The translations under genes and the position numbers were made by a program. A stretch of DNA of 64,000 nucleotides from positions 6,223,439-6,287,438 of the forward strand of contig NW_004454216.1 of the NCBI RefSeq assembly GCF_000283155.1, in the 5' to 3' direction. Shown here piece by piece: positions 24,090 to 35,281 of this stretch. The stretch comes from Ceratotherium simum simum. Its lineage: Eukaryota; Chordata; Mammalia; Perissodactyla; Rhinocerotidae. The first letter of the stretch is position 1; each line of letters opens with the position of its first letter. The notes beneath the pieces were generated by a model. It was given only the letters and a program-made list of their open reading frames with translations. It searched no databases and was not told the origin of the DNA.

Positions 24090-24425
24090 AGCTAATTGGT
24101 GTTAGTAGAAATATTTTCACATGTTTTATAAGCAAAGTGCAGCAAGGTATATAAATGTAGATACGATCCAGACACGCGCCCGCTCACGACTGTCACTGCT
24201 CATGCATAGGCGCTCAGAAGTAATTAATGTTAATAAGATTTTAATGTGCTTGTGAGATCATAATGAGGAGAAATGAATGCTCTGATTAGGAAAAGGTAAC
24301 TGTGTGTGTGTTTTGGCTTAGAACGAGATTTCAATTTTTATAAACCGCAATTTTAGAACTTGTTTGTGATTGCATCAATTGGTTTTTATTTTCAAATTAG
24401 AGGTCTGTTTAGCCATTTGAATGAT
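24090..24425. promoter_or_regulatory. Candidate homeodomain-rich non-coding element
   Basis: Contains TAGCTAATTGG (24099 region), GAAGTAATTAATGTTAATAAG (about 24218-24238) and several further ATTA or TAAT cores. A GC-richer segment with CpGs (ACACGCGCCCGCTCACGACT, about 24173-24192) lies next to them. This mix, in the middle of a repeat-poor block, resembles developmental enhancers. There is no direct evidence of function. Confidence 0.22.
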
Positions 24426-25439
24426 TAACCAAATACATGAGTGAAACCCTGATCATAAGGAATAGTGCAGGTTTTCATTTGCAAGGCAATGTTAGTGTAC
24501 AGCAAGGCTGTGATCATGTCTTCTGCCAATGTACCATTTTTATGTTGTTTTTTAAAAAGCTTTTTCAGAAGCTACTTGTGGAGATAGTACTTATTTTTAT
24601 AAATGTAGATGTTATCTATATGTTCTGGACACACCAGTCAGACACTGTAACATTGTGTCTGAGATACATTCCTGCCAGTTAGTAATGGTGTATTCAGTGT
24701 CCAAAGAATCTATATCATGCTCTTGAAATGTTTATGGGAAAAATGTAAAATAACCAAGATTTTTTTTCCTAAACATAATTTTTACAAATTTTAGAGGCTT
24801 GACATTTTTAATGGTAAAGAAAAATATCTCCAAGTAAGCAAAGATGCTGTCTCATCATGGGCTCAAATGCTATGCAGTCAACAGCCCACTATAGACTGGC
24901 TGGAATCCAGCTGGACACCAGGGGTCCTTCTCCACAACAAATTTTTTGAAGATATTGTTTACAGAGCTTTGGCATACATTTGCATTATTATTTTTTTTTT
25001 AATTATAAGATGAATCTAAATATGTATTAAGGGCCCTTGCCCTGTAGCACATAGAAATCACTTATGCATTTTTTAATATAAGTAGTGGATTAAGATATTC
25101 AAGGATTGTAATCTCTTTTAAAAGTAAGTATAGTACTGAAATGCGAGGAGAAGTCTTGGATGTGAATTGGGATATGAGGTAGTGCAGTTTATTTCCAGCT
25201 AAATTCTACAGACGTGGTTTAGGTTCTCCTAAGTTTTGGTTATAATACTACAATCTTTCTGCTGGGGTTTAAAAATGATGATGAAGAAAGAGAAGGTGTT
25301 AGAGTTTGTTCTACTGAACAATTCTGCAATTTCTATGATTCCTAGAGGTGTGTTGGATTTTGCTTTCCCTGGAATCCATGGGAATGATGATTATCTGACC
25401 AAAAGAGTCATTTACCTTTAATATTGTTTAGTTGACTTT

Positions 25440-26155
25440 ATTGGGTCTTATGTCATTGAGGCATAATTAGGAAAAATTTTCCCACTTGCAGTTTGTAAAG
25501 GAATTCATCTATGTTTTCTTCCGGTACTTGCACAGTTTCCTATTGTAAATTTTCCCATGTGATCATGATATTTTTAGATTTTCTATTCTGTGCCATTGGT
25601 TTGTCTATTCATATGTCATTATCACATTATTTTAATTAGAATATGTTTTAATGTCTGAAGTGTTAGCCTCCCTCCCCACCCTCGCCATTGCTCTTCTTTT
25701 TCAAGATTTTCCTGGCTTTTCTTGCTTACTTGTTATTCCAAAGGAACTTTATAATGAACTAGCAGACCTCAAGGGGGGAAAAAAAAACCTGATGGTATTT
25801 TTATTGAAATTATGATAAATTCATGAATTAACATAGGGATAATTAATATCTTTATGAGATTGAGTCTTCCTATCCAAGAACTTGATTTTTCTATCCATTT
25901 GTTCAATAACTTTTGTGTCTTTCAGAAATGTTATATTGTTTTCCTTTTAGAGTTTTAAACATTTGTTACTAAGTTTGTCCCTTGGTGTTCTATTCAGTTA
26001 TTTATTTACCTGTTTACTTATTCTTTTACATACTTAGTATCCTAAACAATCTTCTCTTCTGTAATATTTTCTAACCGGCTTTTTGTTTCTGTATAGGAAG
26101 GCTATTGATTTTTGTATGTTAATTTTGGCCAACTCTCACTTTGAAAATTTCTTTT
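25440..26155 (-). mobile_element. L1 LINE fragment (L1M), ORF2 region, antisense
   Basis: Read in reverse it follows L1 ORF2. Plus-strand landmarks are GTGCCATTGGTTTGTCTATT, TTTTTCAAGATTTTCCTGGC, TTGAGTCTTCCTATCCAAG and TGATTTTTGTATGTTAATTT. All are standard features of antisense L1 in the reverse-transcriptase part. Many substitutions and small indels show an old, inactive copy. Confidence 0.8.
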
Positions 26156-26164
26156 ATTGTTTCT

Positions 26165-26375
26165 GGTAGCCTGAGATGGATTTGAACCCCATCCTAGCAC
26201 AGTGCTTGGTATCTGTGAGACCATGGAAAAGTTATTCTGACCCATTTTTCTCATCTGTAAATTCCAGATAAGAAAACCAAACTCTTAGAGTGATGGAGAG
26301 TAAATGAGATCATATAGTAAAGCACCTAATATTTTGCCCAGCACATAGTTGGCACTCAATTACTGATATCCATTA
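26165..26375 (+). mobile_element. MIR SINE
   Basis: Core and 3' features: TTGAACCCCATCCTAGC, TTTCTCATCTGTAAATTCC, GAGTAAATGAGATCATATAG and CAGCACATAGTTGGCACTCA. Confidence 0.75.
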
Positions 26376-26379
26376 ATAA

Positions 26380-27135
26380 TGGAATGCAATATGATATGGT
26401 TTTATTCTTGTTTTGTAATATGTTTTTTTTCATTATCATTCTTAAAGTATGGCTAATGTGCTATTGTATTATTGAAGGTTTATCGTATCAGAGTTTTTAC
26501 TTCAAGAATGGAGTGAATTAAAGAAATGAAAAAAACTTAAACTTTCTGATTAACTTTTGTGATTTAAGACATTAGGGACTGAAGATTAATTCTGAGATTA
26601 GGGCATTTTGTAGCTTTGCACATATATTTCCATTACTTCTGTTTTATAATTATTGCATGCAAGATGCCTTAGCTCTGGAGAGTAAGTGGAGGGAACTTCT
26701 TGATCACCTAGAGTGATTATTCAAAACAATTTTTTGAGTGCATTGATTGTAGCGCTTGTTAACTACGTAAGTGGATGTGAGCAGCTAATTTAAAGTCCCA
26801 TAACCATTATGTTCTACCTCGAGAATCTGGCAACTTGACTACAATTTCTTAGTAAACAACATACTAACTTGTGAATGAGCTCGTACGGAGTAAGTATTGA
26901 ACATATATGAACTCAGGTGGTATTGATGTAAGCAGAATAATAGTGCTTGCCAGTCCATTATGTAACACTTTTGATAAAGTTGATGAAAAAACACTAATTG
27001 ATAAAAACATAGTCCAGTTTAGTAGTCTCATGACTTTTAAGCTTCTACTCTAATTTAATAAAATGGATACTAATTTTGCAAATACACTCTTTTAATTCAT
27101 TTGAAACATCTATTGTTAAAAAATGAGAATGCCAG
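26380..27135. other. Unassigned AT-rich sequence
   Basis: No recognised gene or repeat. Confidence 0.4.
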
Positions 27136-27139
27136 AATT

Positions 27140-27295
27140 TCAGGGCTCATCTTATTCCTACCTCATGTTGTGTTGTGAGGTTAAGTGAGATAATGCACTG
27201 ACATTATATTGTCATTAATAATAATGATAATGCAGGTGCCTGGCTCATAGTAAGTGCTTGAGAATGGTAGTTATTTTTAATTGCTATTATTTTAT
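27140..27295 (+). mobile_element. MIR SINE, 3' half
   Basis: TACCTCATGTTGTGTTGTGAGG, then TAAGTGAGATAATGCACTGAC and GGTGCCTGGCTCATAGTAAG match the MIR 3' half. An AATAATGATAATG tract lies inside. Confidence 0.75.
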
Positions 27296-27825
27296 TATTA
27301 CCTTTGCTAGTTCTTCACTCCCACTCTCACACACATATTTTCCTCGTATATATATCCTTACTAGTAGTGTTGTTCTATACTTAGAATAAATGTATGAAAT
27401 ATGTCTCATAATGTTAATTAAAAAATAAGCATAAAACTATATATCTATCATTTGCCAATATTGAAACTAGGTAAGGGTGAAGTAAGACTCCATCCTTGGA
27501 GCATGGGAAAATTTTAGTTGCTTGTGGATGAAATTTCTGAGGAGCTGCAAAGGTGAAGATTAATTTCTCTCAAAGAAGTATAGGTACATTTTGTCCATAG
27601 TTTGGAGTTTCCTGGAGTTCTGGCTCAGCACTCAGTGTAATTACTCCTCCACAGCCGCATAGTGCTCCTTGGTTATTCATTCATATGGAGAACAACATTG
27701 AGTGCCTGTGAGGTATGAAACATTGTTCTGGGTAGTATGAGATGTACAAATAGCAAGATTAGTTAGATGAACTGTCCCTATTCAAGAAGCCTAGTAGACA
27801 ATTCAGACAGGAAACAACTAGGTAA

Positions 27826-28072
27826 TGTGCAAGGACTTTGGAGCCAGAGTACTTGGTTTGAATCCCTGCTCTGAAACTTACTAGTTGTGGAACTTTAGTC
27901 AAGTTATTTAGCTTGTCTCTGTTTCAGTTTCCTTACTGACAAAATGGGGCTGAAAATAATACCTACCGGATAGGATTGTCCTGAGGATTAAATGATTTGG
28001 TACAGTTACAGCATTTAGAGCAAAAACATAGTAAGCACTCAGTAAACATTGGTTAAAATTAATATTATTCTT
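27826..28072 (+). mobile_element. MIR SINE, nearly full length
   Basis: GACTTTGGAGCCAGAGTACT, TTTGAATCCCTGCTCTGAAA, CAGTTTCCTTACTGACAAAA and CATAGTAAGCACTCAGTAAA cover the element from head to 3' end. Confidence 0.9.
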
Positions 28073-28344
28073 AGATAAAGAAGAATAAAATTAATGCCAT
28101 GAGACAAAAAAACAAAGTAATGCAGTATTATAGAGGATGATAATCCTAATTTTTACTGCGGCTAGGGGCAATGGAATTAAGGGAGCTTTACTGGATGAAG
28201 TAATGTTTTAACTGAAACCTTGAAGTGTGATTTATAGGGCAAGGAAGAACAGAAGAGGAGGGATGAGTTGATTTCTAGGCTGAGGGGATCTTTGTCTAAG
28301 CAAAGATTTAAAGGTGGTAGAGCAATAAACATGAAAACTTCTGG

Positions 28345-28480
28345 GGATTCTGCAGTCAGAAAGACACATCTGAAGCCCAGCTCCGCTTCTTCTTAGCAGT
28401 GTGGCCCCGGGCAAGGCAGGCTCTGTTTGGGTCCTCCCCGCCAGAGATGTGGTCGGGTGGCTCTCTCTGGGCAGTAAGCT
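28345..28480 (+). mobile_element. MIR-like SINE fragment
   Basis: TCTGCAGTCAGAAAGACACA, GCCCAGCTCCGCTTCTTCTT and AGTGTGGCCCCGGGCAAGGC follow the MIR head and core with substitutions. The 3' part is not clear. Confidence 0.5.
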
Positions 28481-28684
28481 ACAGCAATTGTGGGGCCGAC
28501 CTCATCATGTGCCGCCTCTTCTCTAATATCTGTAAACCATTATTTTGTCTAGTTTTTAATGGACGAAGGCAGGAGGCTAAGTCCTGTTTCTGTTGCTCCA
28601 TCATGTTCTGAAGCAGAGGACCAACATCTTACTTTCACTTTCCTCCTCGCTGAGCTGGAACTTATCATCTCGTTCTGTTAGCAC

Positions 28685-28875
28685 CCTGTAGTTAGTTACC
28701 GTTTTTGTACTCACTACACTGCATTACAATTTTCAGTTTACTTATCTGCCTCCTCACTATACTGGCTTCTTTGAGAACGGGGACTATGTCTGGTTCATCT
28801 TTATCCCTGCTACCAACCCACTACTCTGTTTGGAGTCTGGAACATAGCAGGCAGTTAATGAATATCTTTTACGTT
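28685..28875 (+). mobile_element. L2 LINE fragment, 3' end
   Basis: Sense L2: TTTGAGAACGGGGACTATGT, CTGGTTCATCTTTATCCCTG, GGAACATAGCAGGCAGTTAA and a final TGAATATC. It is opposite in direction to the surrounding L2 pieces. Confidence 0.75.
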
Positions 28876-29244
28876 CAATTTAATTACTGCGAATTTTAGT
28901 TTAGTGCCATACTGTGAAAGACTTTGAATGCTATGCTAGAGTTTGGATTTAATCAGTAAACCACTGAGGATTTTTGAGGAGGTGAGGGAAATTCTCTGAG
29001 CCTTTTTTTTTTTTTTTTGAAGAAGGTAACTCTGGAAACATAAAGATGGATGACAGAGGTTAGAGGTTGAAAATAATTAGATAACTTAGGATTCTAGGAA
29101 TAACAGTGGGATACAAAGGGAGCATTGACAGGATCTGGTGATTGTTTGGGTGGGTGCTGCTAAAAGGGATGGTGAGAAAAATGATGACTCAGATTTTCAC
29201 AAATGGTTGATCAGTTTCTTTAGAATGAAATATTAGGTTCTGTC

Positions 29245-30170
29245 TTCTTTGGCACCTAAATAAAGGATTTTATTATAAAAATTTGAGAGTAAAATTTCAC
29301 AATGTAAAGAAGTAATTAATTATAGGGATTTATCTAAATACTGTTTTAGTTTTTTACTAGAATAAAGCTTGGATTTAGAATATTTTATAATTCTTAGGGG
29401 AAAATGAATTATGGGTTTTATTTTATCATGGACTGATAATTTTCTATTGTACTACAAATATCGTTGTCTTTCTTTGTATACATTTTTCCTAATTAAAAAT
29501 CTCTTTTCTTTGGATGCTACATTTATATATCTTTTTCTTTCCCTGTTAGTTTTTAGGTTTTTCTGAAAGATTGCTTCTTTTAGTCTTTAGAATTTTCTGG
29601 TAATGGACTCAGGGCTAAAAGTTCATTTTGTGCAATTGAATCGGATAGTACCTGTAGAATGACCTAGAGTGAGGATTAATTTTTCTCAAATATATGTTAA
29701 CTTAGATTTTGTAGCATCAATTTTCCTCCAAATTGTCTTCTGTTTTTGAGAGAAGTTAGAAGAGCTACTAAGAGAATAGAAGTGGTGGAACAAGAAACAT
29801 TAAAACAATTATGGAAACCCTCCAATGCCAAACATTTCAGTATGAAATATAATCGTAACTATTGGAAAAGTTAAAACACTTGTAACAAGAACTTGTTTAT
29901 AGTGGTCTGCAGGACATTAATTACAACTAATGGACTGAATATGTGAAAAGGAAATATTTCTCCCAGTGAGTTCTATTCACTTTGGCATAATCCTCTAAGG
30001 AAGTGCTGCTTCGTGTAAAGTGTGATCTAACCTGAGAAAAATGACACAGTGTCTGAATCAGCAATAGCATCCTGACAAGGTAAGGGAATATTTTTTATAT
30101 TATATTCCATTCTCATTTCAGTTCCTTACGTGAACTATTTGTTACTACTGTTACAGAGAATGACAGACAG
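29245..30170. other. Unassigned AT-rich sequence
   Basis: No gene or confident repeat. Confidence 0.4.
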
Positions 30171-30171
30171 T

Positions 30172-30340
30172 GACTACCATTTATTGAATCACCTTTTGTG
30201 CTAGTAACTGAACTATGAGGTAAATATTATGTTATTATTCTTCACAACAACCTCATAAGGCAGATATTATTTGCATTTTATCGATGAGGAATCTGTGGCT
30301 ACGTTAGATTAATAACTTCCATAAAGGTACACATCTCGTT
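30172..30340 (-). mobile_element. MIR SINE, antisense
   Basis: ACCATTTATTGAATCACCTT, ACAACAACCTCATAAGGCAG, and TTTTATCGATGAGGAATCTG match MIR read in reverse. Confidence 0.8.
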
Positions 30341-30344
30341 GTGG

Positions 30345-31975
30345 TGGAGTTATTCAGAATCAGTGATGTAATAGGTAAAAATGGATTGCTAAGTCTAAGA
30401 TGTGTACTGTTATGTGCAATGAAAGGAGTTTTCTCACTTTTTTCCAGTAAACAGAGGAAGATGAGCTTTTTGGAACAGGAGTGGGAAAGGGGCAGCGGGG
30501 GAGGGCAAACGTTTGTGCTTTTGACTGGGAGGAGTGAGTTTATCAGAGAACAGAAAGCTGATGCCTCACTGTGGCATGTCTTCCCAAAGCCCCAGGGGCT
30601 GCTTTGACCCCAGCGGACACTGATGTCCAGGGCAGCTGAAAAACTGCATTATGCCTTGCTGGAGCCAGTTAAGGGGCCAGGAACCATGGTGGCTGCAGGG
30701 AAGGTTCTTAGAACTTTTAACTCTATCTGGAACACCTTTTGTGGGCAAATACTTACCACACCTCTTCCAGACTGTCAGAGCCCATGGGACCCAATGCCAT
30801 GTAATAAGTGTTGCTTCAGTTTCACTACTGATCTGACCTCAAAGCCTATGGTCTTAACCAGTGGGCTGTTTTGTATAATAAGCATATTATTCAGTGTACC
30901 TGCCTCAATTGCAGACAAACCCAACACCTATTCCTGCATACCATTTTCAACTCTGAAGTAACCTGTAGCTCTAGCCCAGAGGAAAAAACAAAACAACCCA
31001 ATTATGTAATATGATCTCTTACTATAAATGGGGAACCCCAAACGTGTATAACCAATTAGGAATTCTCTAAGTTTCTTTTAATCGCAGGAATATTCACACC
31101 TGAGTGAATTGCAGAGCTAAAAACCCCTGACTCTCCCAAGTTCTGTTATAAAGAAGTGTAGTTATTTGCCTTAGTTTCAAAAGAATAATTCCCTAAGTAT
31201 TTTAAAATGTTCAACTGGCTGCCCCAGCCATTCTCTTTGGAAGCTTCTTTCTCATACTCGTGGCACATCCCTCTGGCATGCATGACCAGCTGCAAGCTAA
31301 ACCCTGTGGAATAAGAATTCTTTCATCCCTTTGTGTGATGTGTTTCATTTTCAGAGTTTGGATGATCCTCCTCGGCAGCAGCAGCAGGCATTGTTAGTTT
31401 CAATAGGAGGCCTGGATGCACAAGAACAGTCATCATAGAGAGACAGGCTCTCAGGGTCCGTTCCTTCGTGTCGTGGTGCTGTGTTAGATCACTTTCCCCT
31501 ACTGGATTAATGACCAGAAAAAAAGGGTAACAAACTATACCCGAAGGAATCCAATTAAAGTACTTGAACTTCACTGAGGTCCATCCTATTGTTTTCTTAA
31601 CTTCCTAACCTCTGCTTAATTATTCTGACCAGTAGAAAGGAATAGCATAAATGAGAGAATTATCTCAAATTCCCTATTTTCTTTAGTTTGAAAAGGCATC
31701 AAAATTTTGTTGTATAAGATGAAAAATAATAATCTGTGTGTCATCTTGTTGAACTTTGTTGGGGTTAATTTTTCTATCTGTTCTCTGATATCTTCACCAA
31801 AATCACTGCCAGGACTGGTTGGTTATAGGAAACTGTTCCACCTTTAAAATTGCAGCTCTGTTCACAGTCTACACGGCAGCATTAGTTCATTCTGGGCACT
31901 TCGGCTTCCTTGAATCTCCAATTGATCCCACTCCCATGACGGTGATATTATTTTCCTGGTTAATCAAGAATTTAT
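30345..31975. other. Unassigned unique sequence, partly GC-rich
   Basis: About 30470-30830 is richer in G and C than its surroundings and carries open frames on both strands, the longest 112 codons at 30623-30961 in sense. None has a recognisable domain. An exon-like segment at 31355-31438 is listed separately. No promoter or CpG island is evident. Confidence 0.4.
31355..31438 (+). other. Exon-like open segment after a splice-acceptor-like site
   Basis: The sequence before 31355 (TTTCATTTTCAG, 31343-31354) resembles a splice acceptor. After it, one frame is open for 27 codons and then stops (TAG at 31436-31438). Its product would contain DDPPRQQQQ followed by ALLVSIGGLDAQEQSS. The codons CGG CAG CAG CAG CAG make a short glutamine run. 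The same frame is also open upstream to a TAA about 50 bases before the acceptor, so openness is weak evidence. I do not recognise the peptide. It could be chance or a fragment of an unknown gene or pseudogene. Confidence 0.15.
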
Positions 31976-31979
31976 TTCT

Positions 31980-32090
31980 GCTCTGTCATCCATGCCACTT
32001 TAAGTGGGAAAGTAATTTAGGCTTTTAGCTCTCAGCCTCATCATTTGTTAAATGACCTCCTCTGACTCTAAAGTTCTGTGTCTAAAATAC
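31980..32090 (+). mobile_element. MIR-type fragment, tentative
   Basis: TCTCAGCCTCATCATTTGTT followed by AAATGACCTCCTCTGACTC resembles the MIR3-like 3' part (the 'cctcatctgtaaaatgagg ... gatctctaaggtc' region). Confidence 0.4.
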
Positions 32091-32099
32091 AAACTAAGA

Positions 32100-32335
32100 T
32101 TTCCGGTAATCATAACTTACATTTGTGTGATGCTTGATAGTTTGCAGAGTGTTTCCATATGTTTTATTTTATGTAATTCTGACCATAGTTCCGTGAGATG
32201 GGGGAGAACAGATTTTATGTCTCCCTTTTCAGATAAGGATCCTACAGCTCAGGGAGGTGAAGTGACTTAATGCCACATCAAGTAAGCAGTAACTGGCTGA
32301 ACCTGAACTTCAAATTCAGAGTTTTTCCCACATAA
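32100..32335 (-). mobile_element. MIR/MIR3-type SINE, antisense
   Basis: TTTGCAGAGTGTTTCCATAT, TTTCAGATAAGGATCCTACA, GCTCAGGGAGGTGAAGTGAC, and AAGTAAGCAGTAACTGGC match in reverse order. Confidence 0.75.
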
Positions 32336-32339
32336 GGTG

Positions 32340-33280
32340 ATGGTTTCCACTAGTAGGAAGTTTCTTTTTTGAAGCCTAACTTTCTTCCTTTATTAATTAT
32401 AAGTTTTTGTGTGTTAGTGTGTATGCTCATGCTCTGGGAAGGAGCTTCCTTATACTTAAAGGAGTTTGGGACAGAATTTTGTGACTTTGGTTTTTATCAT
32501 TGAAGGAGTCTTCTAGGATTTCTGAGTAAGAAAGATAAGAAGGAATATGTTACCTTTCTAGTATGAATTTTGGTGTTATTGTAAGCTCCCCTATCAAATT
32601 TGATTGTATTTTTCAATTGTAAATCCATTCTTCCAGAAGTCTAATATACCTACTAGATATATTCTTTGGGATTAGGAAAGATAAGAATATGGTAGAAACC
32701 CTCTTAGCCAATCCCGCTTCAGGACAATGGGATACTCTCTGAAAAATAATGCATTTCTGTTTATCTGTTTACCTGCAGGTATGCTTACCTAGACTGATTT
32801 GTGTTTGTTTTCAAATTTGTTTATGCCAGTTGAATGTGCAGTTATAACTTAATTATGCAAACTGATGAAATATGAGTAAAAAGGTATAAAAGATTGTCGA
32901 TTTTATGAAATTTAACTTGAATGCTTTGAAAAGACTTTTTAAAGGTGAATCACTAAAATCAATTACAGTCTAAATAGGAGTGGGCTAGATAACTGTGAAA
33001 GATTTCCTGGAGTGGGGGTAGGAGATGAATGTAAAAATTCTGGAAGGCTCCTGCATTTAACTTACTTAGCAGATTTCTTTAAGCCTCACCAACTTTAAAT
33101 AAATCAAAACCTTTAAACTCTCGCTGACTTTAAATAGATGACACATTGTGGTACGGTTTAAGCAAGAAGAATAATGTGACTTAGCAGATCAAGAGTCAAT
33201 GACAGCCTTTGGTCCTACATCAAAAGGTTGATCAATAGGGGTAAATTTTATGTTTTAACTCTAAATAAGCTAAATATGTT
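32340..33280. other. Unassigned AT-rich sequence
   Basis: No gene or recognisable repeat. Confidence 0.4.
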
Positions 33281-33284
33281 GAAA

Positions 33285-33438
33285 TTGCTTTAACCAACTT
33301 CTTTCTGTGTCTCAGTATCCTGTGTAAAATGAAGATGAAAATAATTTTACCTAACAAGGATTTTTTTTGAGTGTGCGAGGATTAAATTTAAGAGATAATA
33401 CATGCATAGCATCTAGAACAATGCCTGACACAAGTACT
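33285..33438 (+). mobile_element. MIR SINE, 3' part cut by an ERE
   Basis: TTCTGTGTCTCAGTATCCTG, GTAAAATGAAGATGAAAATA, AGGATTAAATTTAAGAGATA and ACAATGCCTGACACAAGTAC match MIR. The ERE insertion follows at once. Confidence 0.75.
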
Positions 33439-33650
33439 AAAAAAGTTAGCCATCAGGGCCAGGCCTGGTAGCCTAGTGGTTAAGTTTGGTGCCCTCTGCT
33501 TCGGCAGCCTGGGTTCAGTCCCTGGGGGTGGACCTACACCACTTGTCAGCGGTGATGCTGTGGCAGTGGCTCACATACAAAATAGAGGAAGATTGGCCAC
33601 AGATGTTAGCTCAGGGTGAATCTTCCTCAGCAAAAAAAAGTTAGCCATCA
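33439..33650 (+). mobile_element. Older ERE-type SINE with 17-bp target-site duplication
   Basis: Body 33456-33633 starts GGGCCAGGCCTGGTAGCCTA and contains GGTTAAGTTTGGTGC, GATGCTGTGGCAGTGGCTC and AGATGTTAGCTCAGGG, with an A-rich end. It is shorter and more diverged than other copies, with a low-CpG middle. The perfect repeat AAAAAAGTTAGCCATCA (33439-33455, 33634-33650) is the target-site duplication, and CT|AAAA at its left edge fits L1 endonuclease cutting. Confidence 0.9.
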
Positions 33651-33672
33651 TCATCAACATCATCATCATCAT
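33648..33672 (+). repeat. CAT trinucleotide repeat
   Basis: Short (CAT/TCA)n, directly after the ERE target-site duplication, probably grown from the MIR 3' end. Confidence 0.85.
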
Positions 33673-33674
33673 CT

Positions 33675-35029
33675 GAGATTATCAGCTGTAGGGCTTATTA
33701 TATACACTTATATTTAAAACATAATCTTCTGGGTCGCTGCTACCAGGTATTGGTAGCAAGACATAATAGTTCCTTTTGGGTTGACAGTGAAACTATCCAT
33801 TTCTACCCACACCCTACCGTTTTTTTAGGATTTATGAGAAGAGGAAGTTTGACTTTAACTACCTATTCTCAGGAAACACTGAAACCTGAAATTGTACGTG
33901 AAACATAAGTGAAAGCGCTAGGTGTAATCTCAGCTGAAGACTAACAAAAGGGTTGGGATATGGAGAGTTTAAGGTGTATTGGTGGAGTTGTGTAGAATGG
34001 TTACACTGAGCCTAGGTCTAGCCAAGGTGTTTCTCACTTAAATGAACACTAAGCTTCACATAGTTCTCTGACAATTGTAAATAGAGAACAAACAAAGGAA
34101 AAGAAAAAATAATCTTGACCAAAAAATCTGGTACCTAAAATTGAATAGTGTGATAGTCGAATACTGATTATAAGGATAGGCATTGTACTGTATGCCATCA
34201 GTTCCTGAATGCCTCTGCTGACTGGTAGGTTACAAGTTTTCATTCATGAATCCACATTTAGAAACTGCTTTTCGGAGGAGAACAAAGCTTTTACCTGCTT
34301 TCTTTCTGAATGCTGCCGCACACATTTTCATATCATTTCACATCCTGTTTCTCTACCTAAGAATGTGCTCCTCATAGGAAAGAGGCTCAAACTTCAGGGT
34401 CAGAGATAGCATCCACGCTACAGATAGTTTCCTACTTGGTTTGAATGTTCTAATGGTTGATTCAGTGCTGGTGGTATTAGAATGAATGCACTATCAATGT
34501 TCCATTTTTTATTATTATTCAAATAAGTGCTACTATTCACCTTCTGTAGATTATTTACATAGCACTTCCATAATTTTTAAATTAAAACAAATAGGTAGCA
34601 AAGTGGAATTTAAGACATTTTCCAAAGTTGAAAAATTTTTTGAATGATATAATCTAAAGTTATAAAGTACCCATTTGTGTCCTTAAATATTACAAGTAAC
34701 ATCATTGGTCACTTTGTATGCCTATTATGGAATTTAAGTCTATTTGTTTTTTATATTGTAGTCCATCCTTACCTATCATAAAACTTTTGGATAAAAGAAA
34801 TATTGTCTTTCTACTTCATGGCTCATTATAACATTGAGATTCCCTTAGTTCAGATAACATACATTTTCCTACTCATGAATATTATTCAAATTTCTCCTCC
34901 ACTCTGTCTTTCCTGGGTGTTCATTTCAATCATTATATGTCCTATCAATTGTGGCTGTCCTCAGCCTTTTGCCCTCGGGTGTGGCTTCGTATGTTTTTCT
35001 TTGCTCTTCTGTATGTCAGCATTTGTTAA
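33675..35029. other. Unassigned unique sequence
   Basis: About 1.35 kb without recognised genes or confident repeats. The 106-codon frame at 34803-35123 runs into the next ERE and is not protein-like. Confidence 0.4.
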
Positions 35030-35281
35030 CATGTATCCCTCTTTCTTATTTTTATTTTCTTTAAATTTTTTATTTATTTATTTATTTTCCCCCAAAGCCC
35101 CAGTAGATAGTTGTATGTCATAGCTGCACATCCTTCTAGTTGCTGTATGTGGGACGCGGCCTCAGCATGGCCGGAGAAGCGGTGCGTCGGTGCGCGCCTG
35201 GGATCCGAACCTGGGCCGCCAGCAGCGGAGCGCGCACTTAACCGCTAAGCCACGGGGCCGGCCCCATGTATCCCTCTTTCT
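35030..35281 (-). mobile_element. ERE-type SINE, antisense, perfect target-site duplication
   Basis: Body 35047-35264. In reverse it has a T-rich start (its A tail), CCCCAGTAGATAGTTGTATG, CGGCCTCAGCATGGCCGGAG and the tRNA-like head ending CACGGGGCCGGCCCC. Many CpGs remain, which suggests a young insertion. CATGTATCCCTCTTTCT occurs at both ends (35030-35046 and 35265-35281). Confidence 0.97.

Larger units (their letters stand above)
18912..25430. other. Repeat-poor unique block
   Basis: About 6.5 kb with no confident interspersed repeat, only a GT microsatellite (23702-23732), a GAAA run near 20475-20497 and a short hairpin (19657-19684). Frames of up to 106 codons have no recognisable protein signature. 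Two sub-regions look like conserved non-coding DNA and are listed separately. Confidence 0.5.
27680..29240 (-). mobile_element. L2 LINE, long antisense copy with inserted repeats
   Basis: Antisense L2 pieces in consistent order: 27680-27825 (ACATTGAGTGCCTGTGAGG, CATTGTTCTGGGTAGTATGA), 28085-28345 (TTTAACTGAAACCTTGAAGT) and 28905-29240 (GAGTTTGGATTTAATCAGTA, TGGGTGCTGCTAAAAGGGAT). Between them lie a sense MIR, a MIR-like piece and a sense L2 end, listed separately. The order fits one old L2 later broken up, though independent neighbouring copies cannot be excluded. Confidence 0.6.

Noticed and set aside
30623..30961. 112-codon frame in GC-richer DNA
   Set aside because: No domain recognised, another frame overlaps it, and no CpG island or promoter is visible.
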